A stretch of DNA of 64,000 bases from Bradyrhizobium manausense (lineage in GTDB: Bacteria > Pseudomonadota > Alphaproteobacteria > Rhizobiales > Xanthobacteraceae), in the NCBI RefSeq assembly GCF_018130615.1, contig NZ_JAFCKB010000009.1, positions 186,001 through 250,000 on the forward strand, given 5' to 3'. The notes below the pieces were generated by a model. It was not told where the DNA came from. It did no database searches and saw nothing but the letters and a program-made list of their open reading frames with translations. Shown piece after piece: positions 16,997 to 25,402 of this stretch. Made by a program: the position numbers and the translations under genes. Numbering within the stretch: the first letter of the stretch is position 1; each line of letters begins with the position of its first letter.

Positions 16997-17911
16997 TCAC
17001 AGGGGCTTTCCGGCCGAGCCGTCAAAGGCGTTGTGCCACGACAATACACGATAGGGCTCATCGCCGCTTTCGAGAAGCAGGATGACGATCTCGGCCGAGC
17101 TCTGCCGGTGCGATGGCGCCTCGGCGGCGACCGTCACACGGTAGGCCTTCGAACCCTCGATCGTGGCGCTGGCGCTGCCGGCGAGCCCGACCAGGGATCG
17201 CGGGTCCACGTTGGGATCGGCGCGGTCGCGCAGCAGGCGTTGCAGGGTCTCCGGGGTCATGTTCGGCAGCGCCGCCACCACCTGCGGCGCGGCATCCAGC
17301 ACGTTCACGGTTCGCATGTTGCTGAACACGGTGACGAAAGGCAGCACGCGCTCGATCACGGCCGGCGGGATGCCGCGCACCAGCCACAGCTCGTCGCTAT
17401 GCGGAAACGGCGCATGGCGCGGCAGATAGGGCGCGCCGAGCGTGCGGTAATAGGAATCCTCCGCATTGTCCTGGCCGGGCTCCGTGGACGTCCGCCACGC
17501 CAGGATCCGGTCGGCGTAAACAGCTGCATCCGCCCCGGGGACGCCGAGCCCCATCATCAGGCCGGCGAGGACGCCTTTCGGCGCCATGTTGAGATCGATG
17601 CGTGCCGCCTCCGAGCGGAATGTCACGGCCACCTTTCCCGCCCCGACGCGGGCATTGAAAGTGCCGCTGGTCGGCCGTGTCGCCTCGCCTTGCGCGGTGA
17701 GCCGATAGGCCGCAAGCTCGAGGCCGGCGGTCACCAGTGCGTCGGCCTGCAACCGGTCGGCGTTGACGGCGACCGTGACCGCAGTGTTCGTGACATAGGT
17801 CAGATAGATCAGCGCGAGCGCGGCCAGCGCGGCCAGCATCCAGAGCACCACGATGACAATGAAGCCGCGCTCGTTGCGGAGCATTCCCCGGCGATGCACC
17901 ACGCCGCTCAC
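16997..17911 (-). CDS. gspK: Type II secretion minor pseudopilin GspK
   Basis: A 304-aa minor pseudopilin. The prepilin site is RNERG followed by FIVIVVLWMLAALAALALIY; cleavage is expected between Gly and Phe. Unlike most pseudopilins, it lacks the usual Glu at position 5 of the mature protein, which is normal for GspK, the tip subunit. The large helical domain contains DLNMAPKGVLAGLM and repeated helix-hairpin-helix-like segments. The GTG at 17911 overlaps the gspJ stop (GTGA). An internal ATG at 17884 would give a 7-residue leader, but its GGGGA lies too close to act as a good ribosome binding site. Confidence 0.88.
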   Translation of the reverse strand: MSGVVHRRGMLRNERGFIVIVVLWMLAALAALALIYLTYVTNTAVTVAVNADRLQADALVTAGLELAAYRLTAQGEATRPTSGTFNARVGAGKVAVTFRSEAARIDLNMAPKGVLAGLMMGLGVPGADAAVYADRILAWRTSTEPGQDNAEDSYYRTLGAPYLPRHAPFPHSDELWLVRGIPPAVIERVLPFVTVFSNMRTVNVLDAAPQVVAALPNMTPETLQRLLRDRADPNVDPRSLVGLAGSASATIEGSKAYRVTVAAEAPSHRQSSAEIVILLLESGDEPYRVLSWHNAFDGSAGKPL

Positions 17912-18621
17912 AGCTGCGGCTCCTCTTTCTGCCCCTTGGGTGGTTTTACTCCGGCCACGCAGGTCATCGGATTCTTGGCCCGCGCGCATTCGGCCGGCGC
18001 ATTGATATGCGGCAACACCGCGGCCGAAACCGCCAGCACCTGCCCGTTGGCGCCGTCGCGCACCGTGATCCGGATGCGATCTGGCAATTGCGTCTGGCCT
18101 TGCCAGGTCGGCTGCCAAATCCTGTCGGGCCCGGCATAGGCGAAGCTGACACGGAACGGCGCGCGGATCAGCACCACCTGGTCGAGGAAACGAATCTGCC
18201 CGTCCGTCGGCATCGGCTGGAACGGCGCGCGCTCGCGCACCAGCGCGAGCCCCTGGGCATCGGCCTTTTCGATCAAGCGGATGAATTCCAGGCCCGGCCG
18301 CGCGCTCGGGCCGAGCGCGGTGCGCAGGAACGTCACCGACAATTCGGCGCCATCAAACAGCGGCGCCTTGGCATCGCCGTTCACGGTCATCTGCTCGGCG
18401 ACGGAGAGATCGGCGACGATGCGATCGAGTCCCGTGGCCAGGCGCTCCGCGCGCTGCACCCGCGCAATGCCGCGATTCCAGTTCGGCAGCCATTGCGCCG
18501 TCACGGTCGCGAGCGCAGCCAGGATCACCGTCATCAGCAGCGTCGCCAGCAGCACTTCGAGCAGCGTGAAACCCGCCTCGGGGCGGCGCGTCCGGTGCAG
18601 GCGCTCTCCGGCGCGGGTCAT
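17908..18621 (-). CDS. gspJ: Type II secretion minor pseudopilin GspJ
   Basis: A 237-aa minor pseudopilin with the prepilin leader MTRAGERLHRTRRPEAG followed by FTLLEVLLATLLMTVILAAL, including the conserved Glu at +5. The rest is the expected beta-rich GspJ head. With GspI and GspK it forms the tip complex that starts pseudopilus assembly. The ATG overlaps the gspI stop (ATGA). The C-terminus ends in a charged, Pro/Lys-rich tail with two Cys in the last 35 residues, which might form a disulfide in the periplasm. Confidence 0.88.
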   Translation of the reverse strand: MTRAGERLHRTRRPEAGFTLLEVLLATLLMTVILAALATVTAQWLPNWNRGIARVQRAERLATGLDRIVADLSVAEQMTVNGDAKAPLFDGAELSVTFLRTALGPSARPGLEFIRLIEKADAQGLALVRERAPFQPMPTDGQIRFLDQVVLIRAPFRVSFAYAGPDRIWQPTWQGQTQLPDRIRITVRDGANGQVLAVSAAVLPHINAPAECARAKNPMTCVAGVKPPKGQKEEPQL

Positions 18622-19016
18622 TGCGCCGCCCTCGGCACCAGCTTCACCGTCGTGACCTGGATGGCGGCACCGTCGGCGCGCTGAAGGCGCAGATTGATCG
18701 CCAGCGGCACGAAGCGATCGGTGGCGGGATCGCCGCCGGCGACGTTCATTGGCGCAATGTCGACACGCCAGCGGCTGCCGGCAAGCTGCCCGCTCTGCCG
18801 ACCGGGCTTCAGCAATCCGCGCGCCGGCAGGTCCGCGAGCAGGGTCTCCGCCGTGCTCGCCAATGCCAGATGCTGGTCGATCGAGCGCGTGCCCTTCGTC
18901 GTGACGGCGATGACCGAACCGATGGTCCCGAGCACGATGGCGATGATCGCAAGCGCGACCAGCGCCTCGATCAAGGTGAAGCCGGCGGCGCCGTCAGAGC
19001 AGCTTCTGCGGGACAA
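18618..19016 (-). CDS. gspI: Type II secretion minor pseudopilin GspI
   Basis: A 132-aa minor pseudopilin. The prepilin site is SDGAAG followed by FTLIEALVALAIIAIVLGTI, with the conserved Glu at +5. The head is short, as is normal for GspI. The start appears to be the TTG at 19016, since no ATG or GTG lies in frame before the leader, and it overlaps the end of gspH by 23 bases. The stop overlaps the gspJ ATG. Order and size match GspI in H-I-J-K operons. Confidence 0.85.
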   Translation of the reverse strand: MSRRSCSDGAAGFTLIEALVALAIIAIVLGTIGSVIAVTTKGTRSIDQHLALASTAETLLADLPARGLLKPGRQSGQLAGSRWRVDIAPMNVAGGDPATDRFVPLAINLRLQRADGAAIQVTTVKLVPRAAQ

Positions 19017-19518
19017 TCTCGACGCCTCCCGTCAGCCAGTTGACGCGCACCTCGTAGCCCATGCCGGGCCGCGCCAGCGCAATCGTGCCGCCGCACGACA
19101 TGCCCGACGGAAAGAAGTCGATCGACCGTCCCGTGGCGCGATCGGCGCAGCGCGCAGCCAGCGTCGCCTGCACGACGACGTCGCGCGGCAGGCGGATGGT
19201 CTGTCCGGTGATGCCGGACCGGATCGCGCGCGCCTCCGGATCGACCTGGGTTGCGACCCTGACCTGGCGACGCAGCGCCGAGTTGCGATCGGATTTCAGC
19301 AGGGCCGCGGTCTCGACTGCGTAGCTTTCAAGCTTCGCCCGTGTCGTCGAGTGCGGGATCGCCGGCAGAATGATCGCCGCAAGCAGCCCAATGATCGCAA
19401 GCACGCACAGGATCTCGATCAGCGCAAAGCCTTGCTCATCGAAGGCTTGGGCGCTGAAAATTTGCGCAGGACGAGCGGGTTCAGCGCGCGCCGCTGACAA
19501 TATCGGCTGCCGTTCCAC
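18994..19518 (-). CDS. gspH: Type II secretion pseudopilin GspH
   Basis: A 174-aa pseudopilin. The prepilin-like segment is DEQG followed by FALIEILCVLAIIGLLAAII, with Glu at +5, and then a GspH-type head (RPGMGYEVRVNWLTGGVEIV at the C-terminus). The start is uncertain. The GTG at 19518, inside the end of gspG, has AGGAAGG about five bases upstream and is the best-supported choice, giving a leader of about 32 residues. That is long for a prepilin. The open frame runs further, to 19599, across gspG. The 38-base overlap with gspG suggests coupled translation. Confidence 0.75.
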   Translation of the reverse strand: MERQPILSAARAEPARPAQIFSAQAFDEQGFALIEILCVLAIIGLLAAIILPAIPHSTTRAKLESYAVETAALLKSDRNSALRRQVRVATQVDPEARAIRSGITGQTIRLPRDVVVQATLAARCADRATGRSIDFFPSGMSCGGTIALARPGMGYEVRVNWLTGGVEIVPQKLL

Positions 19519-19936
19519 TGCCGCCTTCCTGACCGTCTGATCCGAGCGAGATGATTTCGTAGGGAGCGCTCGCGCCCGGTGACCGATAGACATAGCCATG
19601 GCCCCAGGGATCGTTGGGCACCACGCCGCCGCGCAAATAGGGACCGTTCCAGCCGGCCTGGTTGTTGCTGCGGGTCAGCCCGGTGAGACCTTCATTCGAG
19701 GTCGGATAGCGACCGAGATCGAGGTAATAGAGATCGAGCGCGCTGGAGAAGCTCTCGATCTGGATTTTCGCCGCCTTGGCCTTGGACTCGCTGAGATAGT
19801 TCAGCACCCGGGGGCCGACCAGGGCCATGATCATGCCGATGATGGTGATGACGACGAGCATCTCGACCAGGGTGAAGCCGGCCTCTCCCCGGGCCTTGCG
19901 CCGCCGCCGGCACCTCGACGCTGGATGTCTGATCAC
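19481..19936 (-). CDS. gspG: Type II secretion major pseudopilin GspG
   Basis: A 151-aa major pseudopilin, the building block of the periplasmic pseudopilus that pushes substrates through the secretin. The leader is basic (MIRHPASRCRRRRKARGEAG), followed by FTLVEMLVVITIIGMIMALV with Glu at +5. The head carries the GspG signature LYYLDLGRYPTSNEGL, the WNGPYL segment and NDPWGHGYVY, followed by SLGSDGQEGG, which usually binds calcium. A GGAGGGG sequence lies about 12 bases before the ATG. It is preceded by gspF (27-bp gap). Confidence 0.95.
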   Translation of the reverse strand: MIRHPASRCRRRRKARGEAGFTLVEMLVVITIIGMIMALVGPRVLNYLSESKAKAAKIQIESFSSALDLYYLDLGRYPTSNEGLTGLTRSNNQAGWNGPYLRGGVVPNDPWGHGYVYRSPGASAPYEIISLGSDGQEGGSGTAADIVSGAR

Positions 19937-19963
19937 TTCAAGCCCCTCCCAATACCTTATCGT

Positions 19964-21175
19964 CTAACCGACAATCTGACTCACCGACATCAGCGCCGTC
20001 ATCACCGACGTGATCAGGCCGCCGACGACCAGCGAGATCGCGATGATCGCCGCTGGCCCGGCAATGCCCACCGCGCGGTCGAGCGTGCGCTGCAGCTTGG
20101 CCTCGTAGAATTCGGCAACCCGGCCGGACAGCATCGGCAGCTGCCCGGTCTCGTCGCCCAGTCGTAGCATGCGCACCGCCATCGGCGGCAGCGCCTCGGT
20201 CTCCGCGAGCGCATCGGAGAGCTTCGAACCATGACGAACGCGATCGGCAGCATCGCTCCAGACCGTGGACGATCCCGTCGTCGCCATCATGTCGACGAGG
20301 ATGCGCAGCGTGGTGGTGAGGTTGACGCCGCTGCCGAGCAGCAGGCCGAGGTTACGGCAGAACAGCGCCGTACGGTATGCGCCCATCACGTTGCGGATCG
20401 CCGGCAGCCGCACCATCGCATTGGTCAGCCCGCGGCGGACGCGCTCCTGCCGCAGCACCAGCCACAACGTTGCGATGGTCACCAAAAGGCCGGCCAGGAC
20501 CGCGTCGGAGTTGCTGCGTAAAAAGGTCGAGATGTTCAGGAACACGCCGACGATCGGATCGACCTTGGCGCCAAAATCCTGCAGGACGCTGGCGAATTGC
20601 GGCAGCACGAAAGTCAGAAAGAACAGCAGCACGCATCCGGCCGCGCCAAGCACGAAGAGCGGATAGCGGATCGCATCCGTCAGGCGCCGCCTCAGCGCCT
20701 CGCTGCGCGCGCGTTCGCCGGCAAGCACCTCCAGCACCTGGTCCAGCGACCCCGACGCCTCGCCGACCCGCACCAGTGCGATGTACATCGGCGGAAACTG
20801 CCCCTCGTGCCGTGCCAGCGCCTCGCCAAAGCTCTCGCCGGAGACCACGCGCGCGCGGATGTCGGCGACGACCGGCCGCAGCCGTCCAAAATCCGGATCG
20901 GCGGCGAGCAGCTCCAGGCCGTCATTGATGCGGGCGCCGGCGCGCAGCAGCAGCGCGAGGTCGCGGGTGAAGATGGTGACGTCTTCCGGCTTCGGCCTGT
21001 TGAAGAGGCTGAACGCGCCGCGCGCAGCACCGCCCTCTTCCGGCGTGACGTTGTCGACCAGCACCAGGCCGAGCCGCTCGATCCGCTGCGCCACGTCGGC
21101 GGGCGCCGGCGCGGCGATGGCTCCGGAGACCAGTTCGCCGTTGGCATTGAGCGCGCGATAGCGATAGTTCGGCAT
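19964..21175 (-). CDS. gspF: Type II secretion inner-membrane platform protein GspF
   Basis: A 403-aa polytopic platform protein with two GspF/T2SF domains (residues about 65-190 and 270-390). Visible signatures are FTRDLALLLRAGARINDGLELL and a matching second-repeat segment, AYRTALFCRNLGLLLGSGVN. Three membrane helices are clear, near residues 165-190, 220-235 and 375-395. The ATG at 21175 was preferred because AGGA lies five bases upstream; a GTG at 21187 is an alternative. It follows gspE with a 21-bp gap in the same operon. Confidence 0.94.
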   Translation of the reverse strand: MPNYRYRALNANGELVSGAIAAPAPADVAQRIERLGLVLVDNVTPEEGGAARGAFSLFNRPKPEDVTIFTRDLALLLRAGARINDGLELLAADPDFGRLRPVVADIRARVVSGESFGEALARHEGQFPPMYIALVRVGEASGSLDQVLEVLAGERARSEALRRRLTDAIRYPLFVLGAAGCVLLFFLTFVLPQFASVLQDFGAKVDPIVGVFLNISTFLRSNSDAVLAGLLVTIATLWLVLRQERVRRGLTNAMVRLPAIRNVMGAYRTALFCRNLGLLLGSGVNLTTTLRILVDMMATTGSSTVWSDAADRVRHGSKLSDALAETEALPPMAVRMLRLGDETGQLPMLSGRVAEFYEAKLQRTLDRAVGIAGPAAIIAISLVVGGLITSVMTALMSVSQIVG

Positions 21176-21196
21176 GGTTCCTAGCACATCTCGGCG

Positions 21197-22885
21197 TTAG
21201 CGCACCGTCGTGACACGGAAGACCTCAGGCACCGTCGTCAATCCGGCCCGGCATTTGGCAACCGCATCCTCCAGCATCGTCGTCATGCCGCCCCTCATCG
21301 CGGCGGCGTCGACGGAGTGGGAGTCGGTCTTCGGCCCGATCAGCGCGCGCACCTCGTCGGACATTTCGAGAATCTCGAAGACGCCGTTGCGGCCGCGATA
21401 GCCGGTGCCGCCGCAGCGCTCGCAGCCGCCGGCTTCGTGCACGACCTCGCCGCACTTGAAGCCGATCACGGCAAAGCGCGGATCCTCGGCGAGATCGGCC
21501 TCGGTCAGCGCGTGCGGCACCTTGCAGCGGTCGCACAGCATGCGCACCAGGCGCTGCGCCACCACGGCGCGCAGCGTCGACTTGAGCAGGAAGCCCTCGA
21601 TGCCGAGATCGATCAGGCGCGGCACGGCTGCCGCCGCCGTCTCGGTGTGCAGCGTCGTCAGCACGAGATGGCCGGTCAGCGCGGCATGGATCGCGATGTG
21701 CGCGGTCTCGGAGTCGCGGACCTCGCCGACCATGATGACGTCGGGGTCCTGGCGCACGAAGGAGCGCATGGCGGAGGCGAAGGTCAGGCCGATCGACGGC
21801 TTGACCTGGGACTGGTTGATGCCGGGAATTTCGTACTCGACGGGATCCTCGATGGTGAGGATCTTGCGCGTCGGCTCGTTGAGGATCGACAGCATGGTCG
21901 CAAGCGTCGTGGTCTTGCCGCTGCCGGTCGGCCCAGTGATCACGATCATGCCATGCGGCATCGCCAGCAGCCGCGTCATCACGCTCTCGTCACGGGTCCG
22001 CAGACCGAGCTTGCTCATCTCGAGCAGACCACGGTCGCGCGGCAACAGGCGGATTACGGCGCTCTCGCCATGCTGTGTCGGCATGGTCGCGACGCGGACG
22101 TCGATTTCGTTGCGCCCGACGCGCACGCGCGCCGCGCCGTCCTGCGGCAACCGGCGCTCGGCGATGTTGAGACTGGCGAGAATCTTGATGCGCGAGATCA
22201 GCGCCTGCGGCGGAATGCCTTGCGGCGACGGCAACGCGCGCAACAGGCCATCGACGCGCATGCGCACCACGAGCCCGGAGCGAAATGGCTCGACATGAAT
22301 ATCGCTGGCGCGCAAGTCCAACGCACGCTCCAACAGGTCGTTGAGCGCCCGCACCACCGGCGCACCGCTGGCGAGATCTCGCAGGCTCTCGATGTCGTCG
22401 TCGGATCGCTGCGCAGCGCTCCTGCCGCGCTCGTCGACATTTGCGTCATCGGCCTCGGCCCGCTGATCGAGGACTGTCGTAATGTCCTCATATGACGCGA
22501 CTACGACATCGACCGTCGTTCCGAACACGATCTCGGCTGCGCGCATGGCAGCCGTATCGGACGGATCAGCCACCGCCAGACGGAGATCGCCATTCGGTGC
22601 GCTGAAGGGAAAAACTGTGGACTCTCGCAGAAATCGACGCGAAAAGCCGTCCAGGCGAGGCGTGGTCGTGAGCAGTTGCGGAAGACTGAGCCGTGGCAGG
22701 CCAAAATATTCCGACACTTCATCGGCGAAGTCGGCAGCAGAGAGATCGGTGGCTTCCCAGAATTCGCGCAAAGGGCGCGCGAGCGTGGTCGTGCCTGACC
22801 TCTCCATACGGGCGTGCGCCCGCGGCGGCAGCGCGTATTTTTCCAGAAGGTGCTGCCGGAAGCTATCGGCGGAGCGGTCTTGCAT
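21197..22885 (-). CDS. gspE: Type II secretion ATPase GspE
   Basis: A 562-aa secretion ATPase that powers pseudopilus assembly from the cytoplasmic face. In order: an N-terminal domain (about 1-170), then RASDIHVEPFRSGLVVRMRVDG, Walker A GPTGSGKTTT near residue 315, the Asp box MLSILNEPTRKILTIEDPVE, Walker B region VIMVGEVRDSETA, the His box LVLTTLHTE, and the zinc-binding tetracysteine made by CDRC and CERC. The start is uncertain. I chose the ATG at 22885; a frame open to 22978 would overlap the predicted gspD promoter. It is the first gene of the minus-strand gsp operon. Confidence 0.93.
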   Translation of the reverse strand: MQDRSADSFRQHLLEKYALPPRAHARMERSGTTTLARPLREFWEATDLSAADFADEVSEYFGLPRLSLPQLLTTTPRLDGFSRRFLRESTVFPFSAPNGDLRLAVADPSDTAAMRAAEIVFGTTVDVVVASYEDITTVLDQRAEADDANVDERGRSAAQRSDDDIESLRDLASGAPVVRALNDLLERALDLRASDIHVEPFRSGLVVRMRVDGLLRALPSPQGIPPQALISRIKILASLNIAERRLPQDGAARVRVGRNEIDVRVATMPTQHGESAVIRLLPRDRGLLEMSKLGLRTRDESVMTRLLAMPHGMIVITGPTGSGKTTTLATMLSILNEPTRKILTIEDPVEYEIPGINQSQVKPSIGLTFASAMRSFVRQDPDVIMVGEVRDSETAHIAIHAALTGHLVLTTLHTETAAAAVPRLIDLGIEGFLLKSTLRAVVAQRLVRMLCDRCKVPHALTEADLAEDPRFAVIGFKCGEVVHEAGGCERCGGTGYRGRNGVFEILEMSDEVRALIGPKTDSHSVDAAAMRGGMTTMLEDAVAKCRAGLTTVPEVFRVTTVR

Positions 22886-22953
22886 CGCAGTCACAGCGTT
22901 GACCTTGTTACTCGAATGCAACAGCTTCCGCCTGTCACGGAGGTCCTTTACCC

Positions 22954-22981
22954 TTGACTTATTTCTTAGCAAAAACATAAT
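22954..22981 (+). promoter_or_regulatory. Sigma-70-like promoter for gspD
   Basis: TTGACT at 22954-22959 and CATAAT at 22976-22981 are separated by 16 bases, in an A/T-rich stretch that stands out from its GC-rich surroundings. The gspD ATG follows 41 bases after the -10 box, with AGGGGG in between. Its place argues for the shorter gspE, since a gspE start at 22978 would read through this promoter. Confidence 0.5.
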
Positions 22982-23022
22982 CGTGGCGCAAATTATTGCG
23001 CGTCCGAACCAAGGGGGATCGG

Positions 23023-25398
23023 ATGCAATTTCCAGTCACTTCCAGCGTTGGCAGGCGTATTTTGTTTGAGGTGGTCCAGCCGCTTTTGCGCCGACGCTCA
23101 GCGTTGACTGGAGCGCTCGCTCTATTGTCGTCCGCCTTCCTGCTCACGGCCTGCATTGTGACTGCCGATCAGTCGGTCGAAGCGGACCCGAGGGACCCGC
23201 GCACCCAGGATCTTGTTGATAAGATACGTGGCCTCGACCTCCAGCCCCGGCAACCTGCGGATGCAGGATCGACCGGCGTCGGCCAGCCGAGGTCGTCGAA
23301 ACCTGCGATCTATCTGAGCGATGGTGCACCGCAAGGCGGCGCACTGGTCGAGCGCGACGATGGCGGCGGCAGCGGCTACGACCTCAATTTTGAAAATGCG
23401 CCGGTCGCGACCGTGGCCAAGGTCATCCTCGGCGACGTCCTCAATGTCGGCTACGCGATCGATCCCCGTGTGCAGGGAACCGTGACACTCGCCTCGGTCC
23501 GGCCGGTTCCGAAGGCCGATGCAATCTACGTGCTGGAGAATGCGCTGCGCATGTCCGGCGTGGCCCTGGTGCACGACCGCACCGGCTACCGGCTGCTGCC
23601 GGCGCCCGAAGCCGGCCCCGGCCGCCTGGACCGCTCGGCAAGCACCGAAGCCGGCCAGGGCATCACCGTCGTGCCGCTGCGCTACACGTCGGCACAAAAC
23701 ATCTTCAAGCTGCTCGATGCCTTCGGCGTGAAGGCCTCGACCATGCGCCCCGACAACTCCCGCAACACCCTCATCGTCAGCGGCAGCGGCACCGACCGGG
23801 CGACCGCGGTCGACACAATTCTGTCCTTCGACGCGGACTGGATGCGAGGACAATCGGTCGGCATCTTCCCGGTGCGCAATTCCTCACCCGAGCCTGTCAT
23901 CGCCGAGATCGAGAAGATCATGGACTCCGGCGACGGCGGCATGGGTCAGAACGTCATCAAGATGCAGCCGATCGCACGGCTCAACTCGATCCTCGTGGTG
24001 AGCCAGAAGCCGGAATATCTCAAGCGCGCCCAGACCTGGATTGCACGGCTCGACCGTTCCGACACCGACGGCGTGAACCTGAAATCCTATCCATTGCGCT
24101 ACGGCAACTCCAAGCTGGTCGTGGCGATGCTGAACGAGATGTTGTTCAATCAGAGCGCGACGAGCAATACGACGCTGGACAGCGCGTCGAGCCAGATCGC
24201 GCCGGGCGCGGGCATGGCGACGTCGTCGTCCGGGTCTGCCGGCAGTCCGGTCGCGGCGCTGAGCGCGCTGCCGACCGCCGCATCAGGTGCTGCGCCGCCG
24301 ACGAACGGACCGGCAGGATCAGCGCTCGGCGCCCGTCCCGCTCCGGCCGCATCCGCAACGCCGGCGCAGGACAACACCTTCGGCGGCCCCGGCGGCAGCG
24401 GCTCGAAGTCCGGCGTCAACGGCATCCTGCAGAACGTGCGGATCACCGCCGACGTCACCAACAATGCCGTTCTCGTCTATGCCAACCAGGATGCGCAGCG
24501 CATCGTCGAGCAGACCATTCGACAGATCGACCGGCCGCAGCGCCAGATCGCAATCGAGGCGACGATCGCCGAAGTGACGCTGAACGACCAGTTGAATTAC
24601 GGCGTGCAGTACTTCCTGGCGAGCCAGAAAGGTTCGATCTCCAACACCATTTCCGGCGTCAGCAGCAGTGGAGCTGTCGAAACCGCATCCAACGCCGTCA
24701 ACGCCGCGGCCGGCACATTGCTCGGACGTGTGTTGCCGGGCTTCAACTTCCTGGTCGGCTCGGAGAACTCGCCGCGCGTCATTCTCGACGCACTGCACGG
24801 CGTCACCAACGTCAAGGTGCTCTCGAACCCGTCGCTGGTGGTGCTCGACAACCAGCCGGCGACGTTGCAGGTCGGCGATCAGGTGCCGTTCTCGACCGGC
24901 ACCGCGACCGTGCTGACCGCCAACAACACCGTCGTCAACACCATCGACTACAAGAATACCGGCATCATTCTGCGCGTGCTGCCGCGCGCCAACGCCAACG
25001 GCAATGTCGTGCTCGACATCGAGCAGGAGATCTCGAGCGTGGCCGCAGGCAGCGCCAACTCGCTGACACCGACGATCTCGCAGCGCCGGGTCAAGAGCTC
25101 GATCGCGGTGACGAGCGGGCAGACCGTGCTGCTTGCCGGCCTGATCAGCGAGACCGAGAACAAGCAGCGCCAGGGCATTCCCGTGCTCGATGCCATTCCT
25201 GGCATGGGCGACGCCTTCTCGCACCAGACCAATACCCGCGCACGCACCGAGCTGATCCTGTTCATCCGCCCGACCGTCATCAAGGACGGCGTCGATGCGC
25301 ATGTCATCGCCGAGGAGATGCGCAGCAAGATGAACAGCCGCCTCGTCGGGACCAGCAATCCCGTGGTCACGGTCAGCCCGCCCAGGGCCGCGCGCTGA
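23023..25398 (+). CDS. gspD: Type II secretion outer-membrane secretin GspD
   Basis: A 791-aa secretin that forms the outer-membrane channel. The N-terminus has a hydrophobic segment ending in a lipobox-like LLTAC, so it may be a lipoprotein. An N0 domain follows (YDLNFENAPVATVAKVILGD, near residue 120), then N1-N3 repeats, one of them interrupted by a long Ala/Gly/Ser/Pro-rich insert (residues about 390-465). The secretin core includes VPFSTGTATVLTANNT, IDYKNTGIILRVLPRA and LLAGLISETENK. The ATG has AGGGGG six bases upstream; the frame is open to a GTG at 22996, which has weaker support. The prepilin peptidase gene follows after four bases. Confidence 0.95.
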   Translation: MQFPVTSSVGRRILFEVVQPLLRRRSALTGALALLSSAFLLTACIVTADQSVEADPRDPRTQDLVDKIRGLDLQPRQPADAGSTGVGQPRSSKPAIYLSDGAPQGGALVERDDGGGSGYDLNFENAPVATVAKVILGDVLNVGYAIDPRVQGTVTLASVRPVPKADAIYVLENALRMSGVALVHDRTGYRLLPAPEAGPGRLDRSASTEAGQGITVVPLRYTSAQNIFKLLDAFGVKASTMRPDNSRNTLIVSGSGTDRATAVDTILSFDADWMRGQSVGIFPVRNSSPEPVIAEIEKIMDSGDGGMGQNVIKMQPIARLNSILVVSQKPEYLKRAQTWIARLDRSDTDGVNLKSYPLRYGNSKLVVAMLNEMLFNQSATSNTTLDSASSQIAPGAGMATSSSGSAGSPVAALSALPTAASGAAPPTNGPAGSALGARPAPAASATPAQDNTFGGPGGSGSKSGVNGILQNVRITADVTNNAVLVYANQDAQRIVEQTIRQIDRPQRQIAIEATIAEVTLNDQLNYGVQYFLASQKGSISNTISGVSSSGAVETASNAVNAAAGTLLGRVLPGFNFLVGSENSPRVILDALHGVTNVKVLSNPSLVVLDNQPATLQVGDQVPFSTGTATVLTANNTVVNTIDYKNTGIILRVLPRANANGNVVLDIEQEISSVAAGSANSLTPTISQRRVKSSIAVTSGQTVLLAGLISETENKQRQGIPVLDAIPGMGDAFSHQTNTRARTELILFIRPTVIKDGVDAHVIAEEMRSKMNSRLVGTSNPVVTVSPPRAAR

Positions 25399-25402
25399 CG
25401 GC

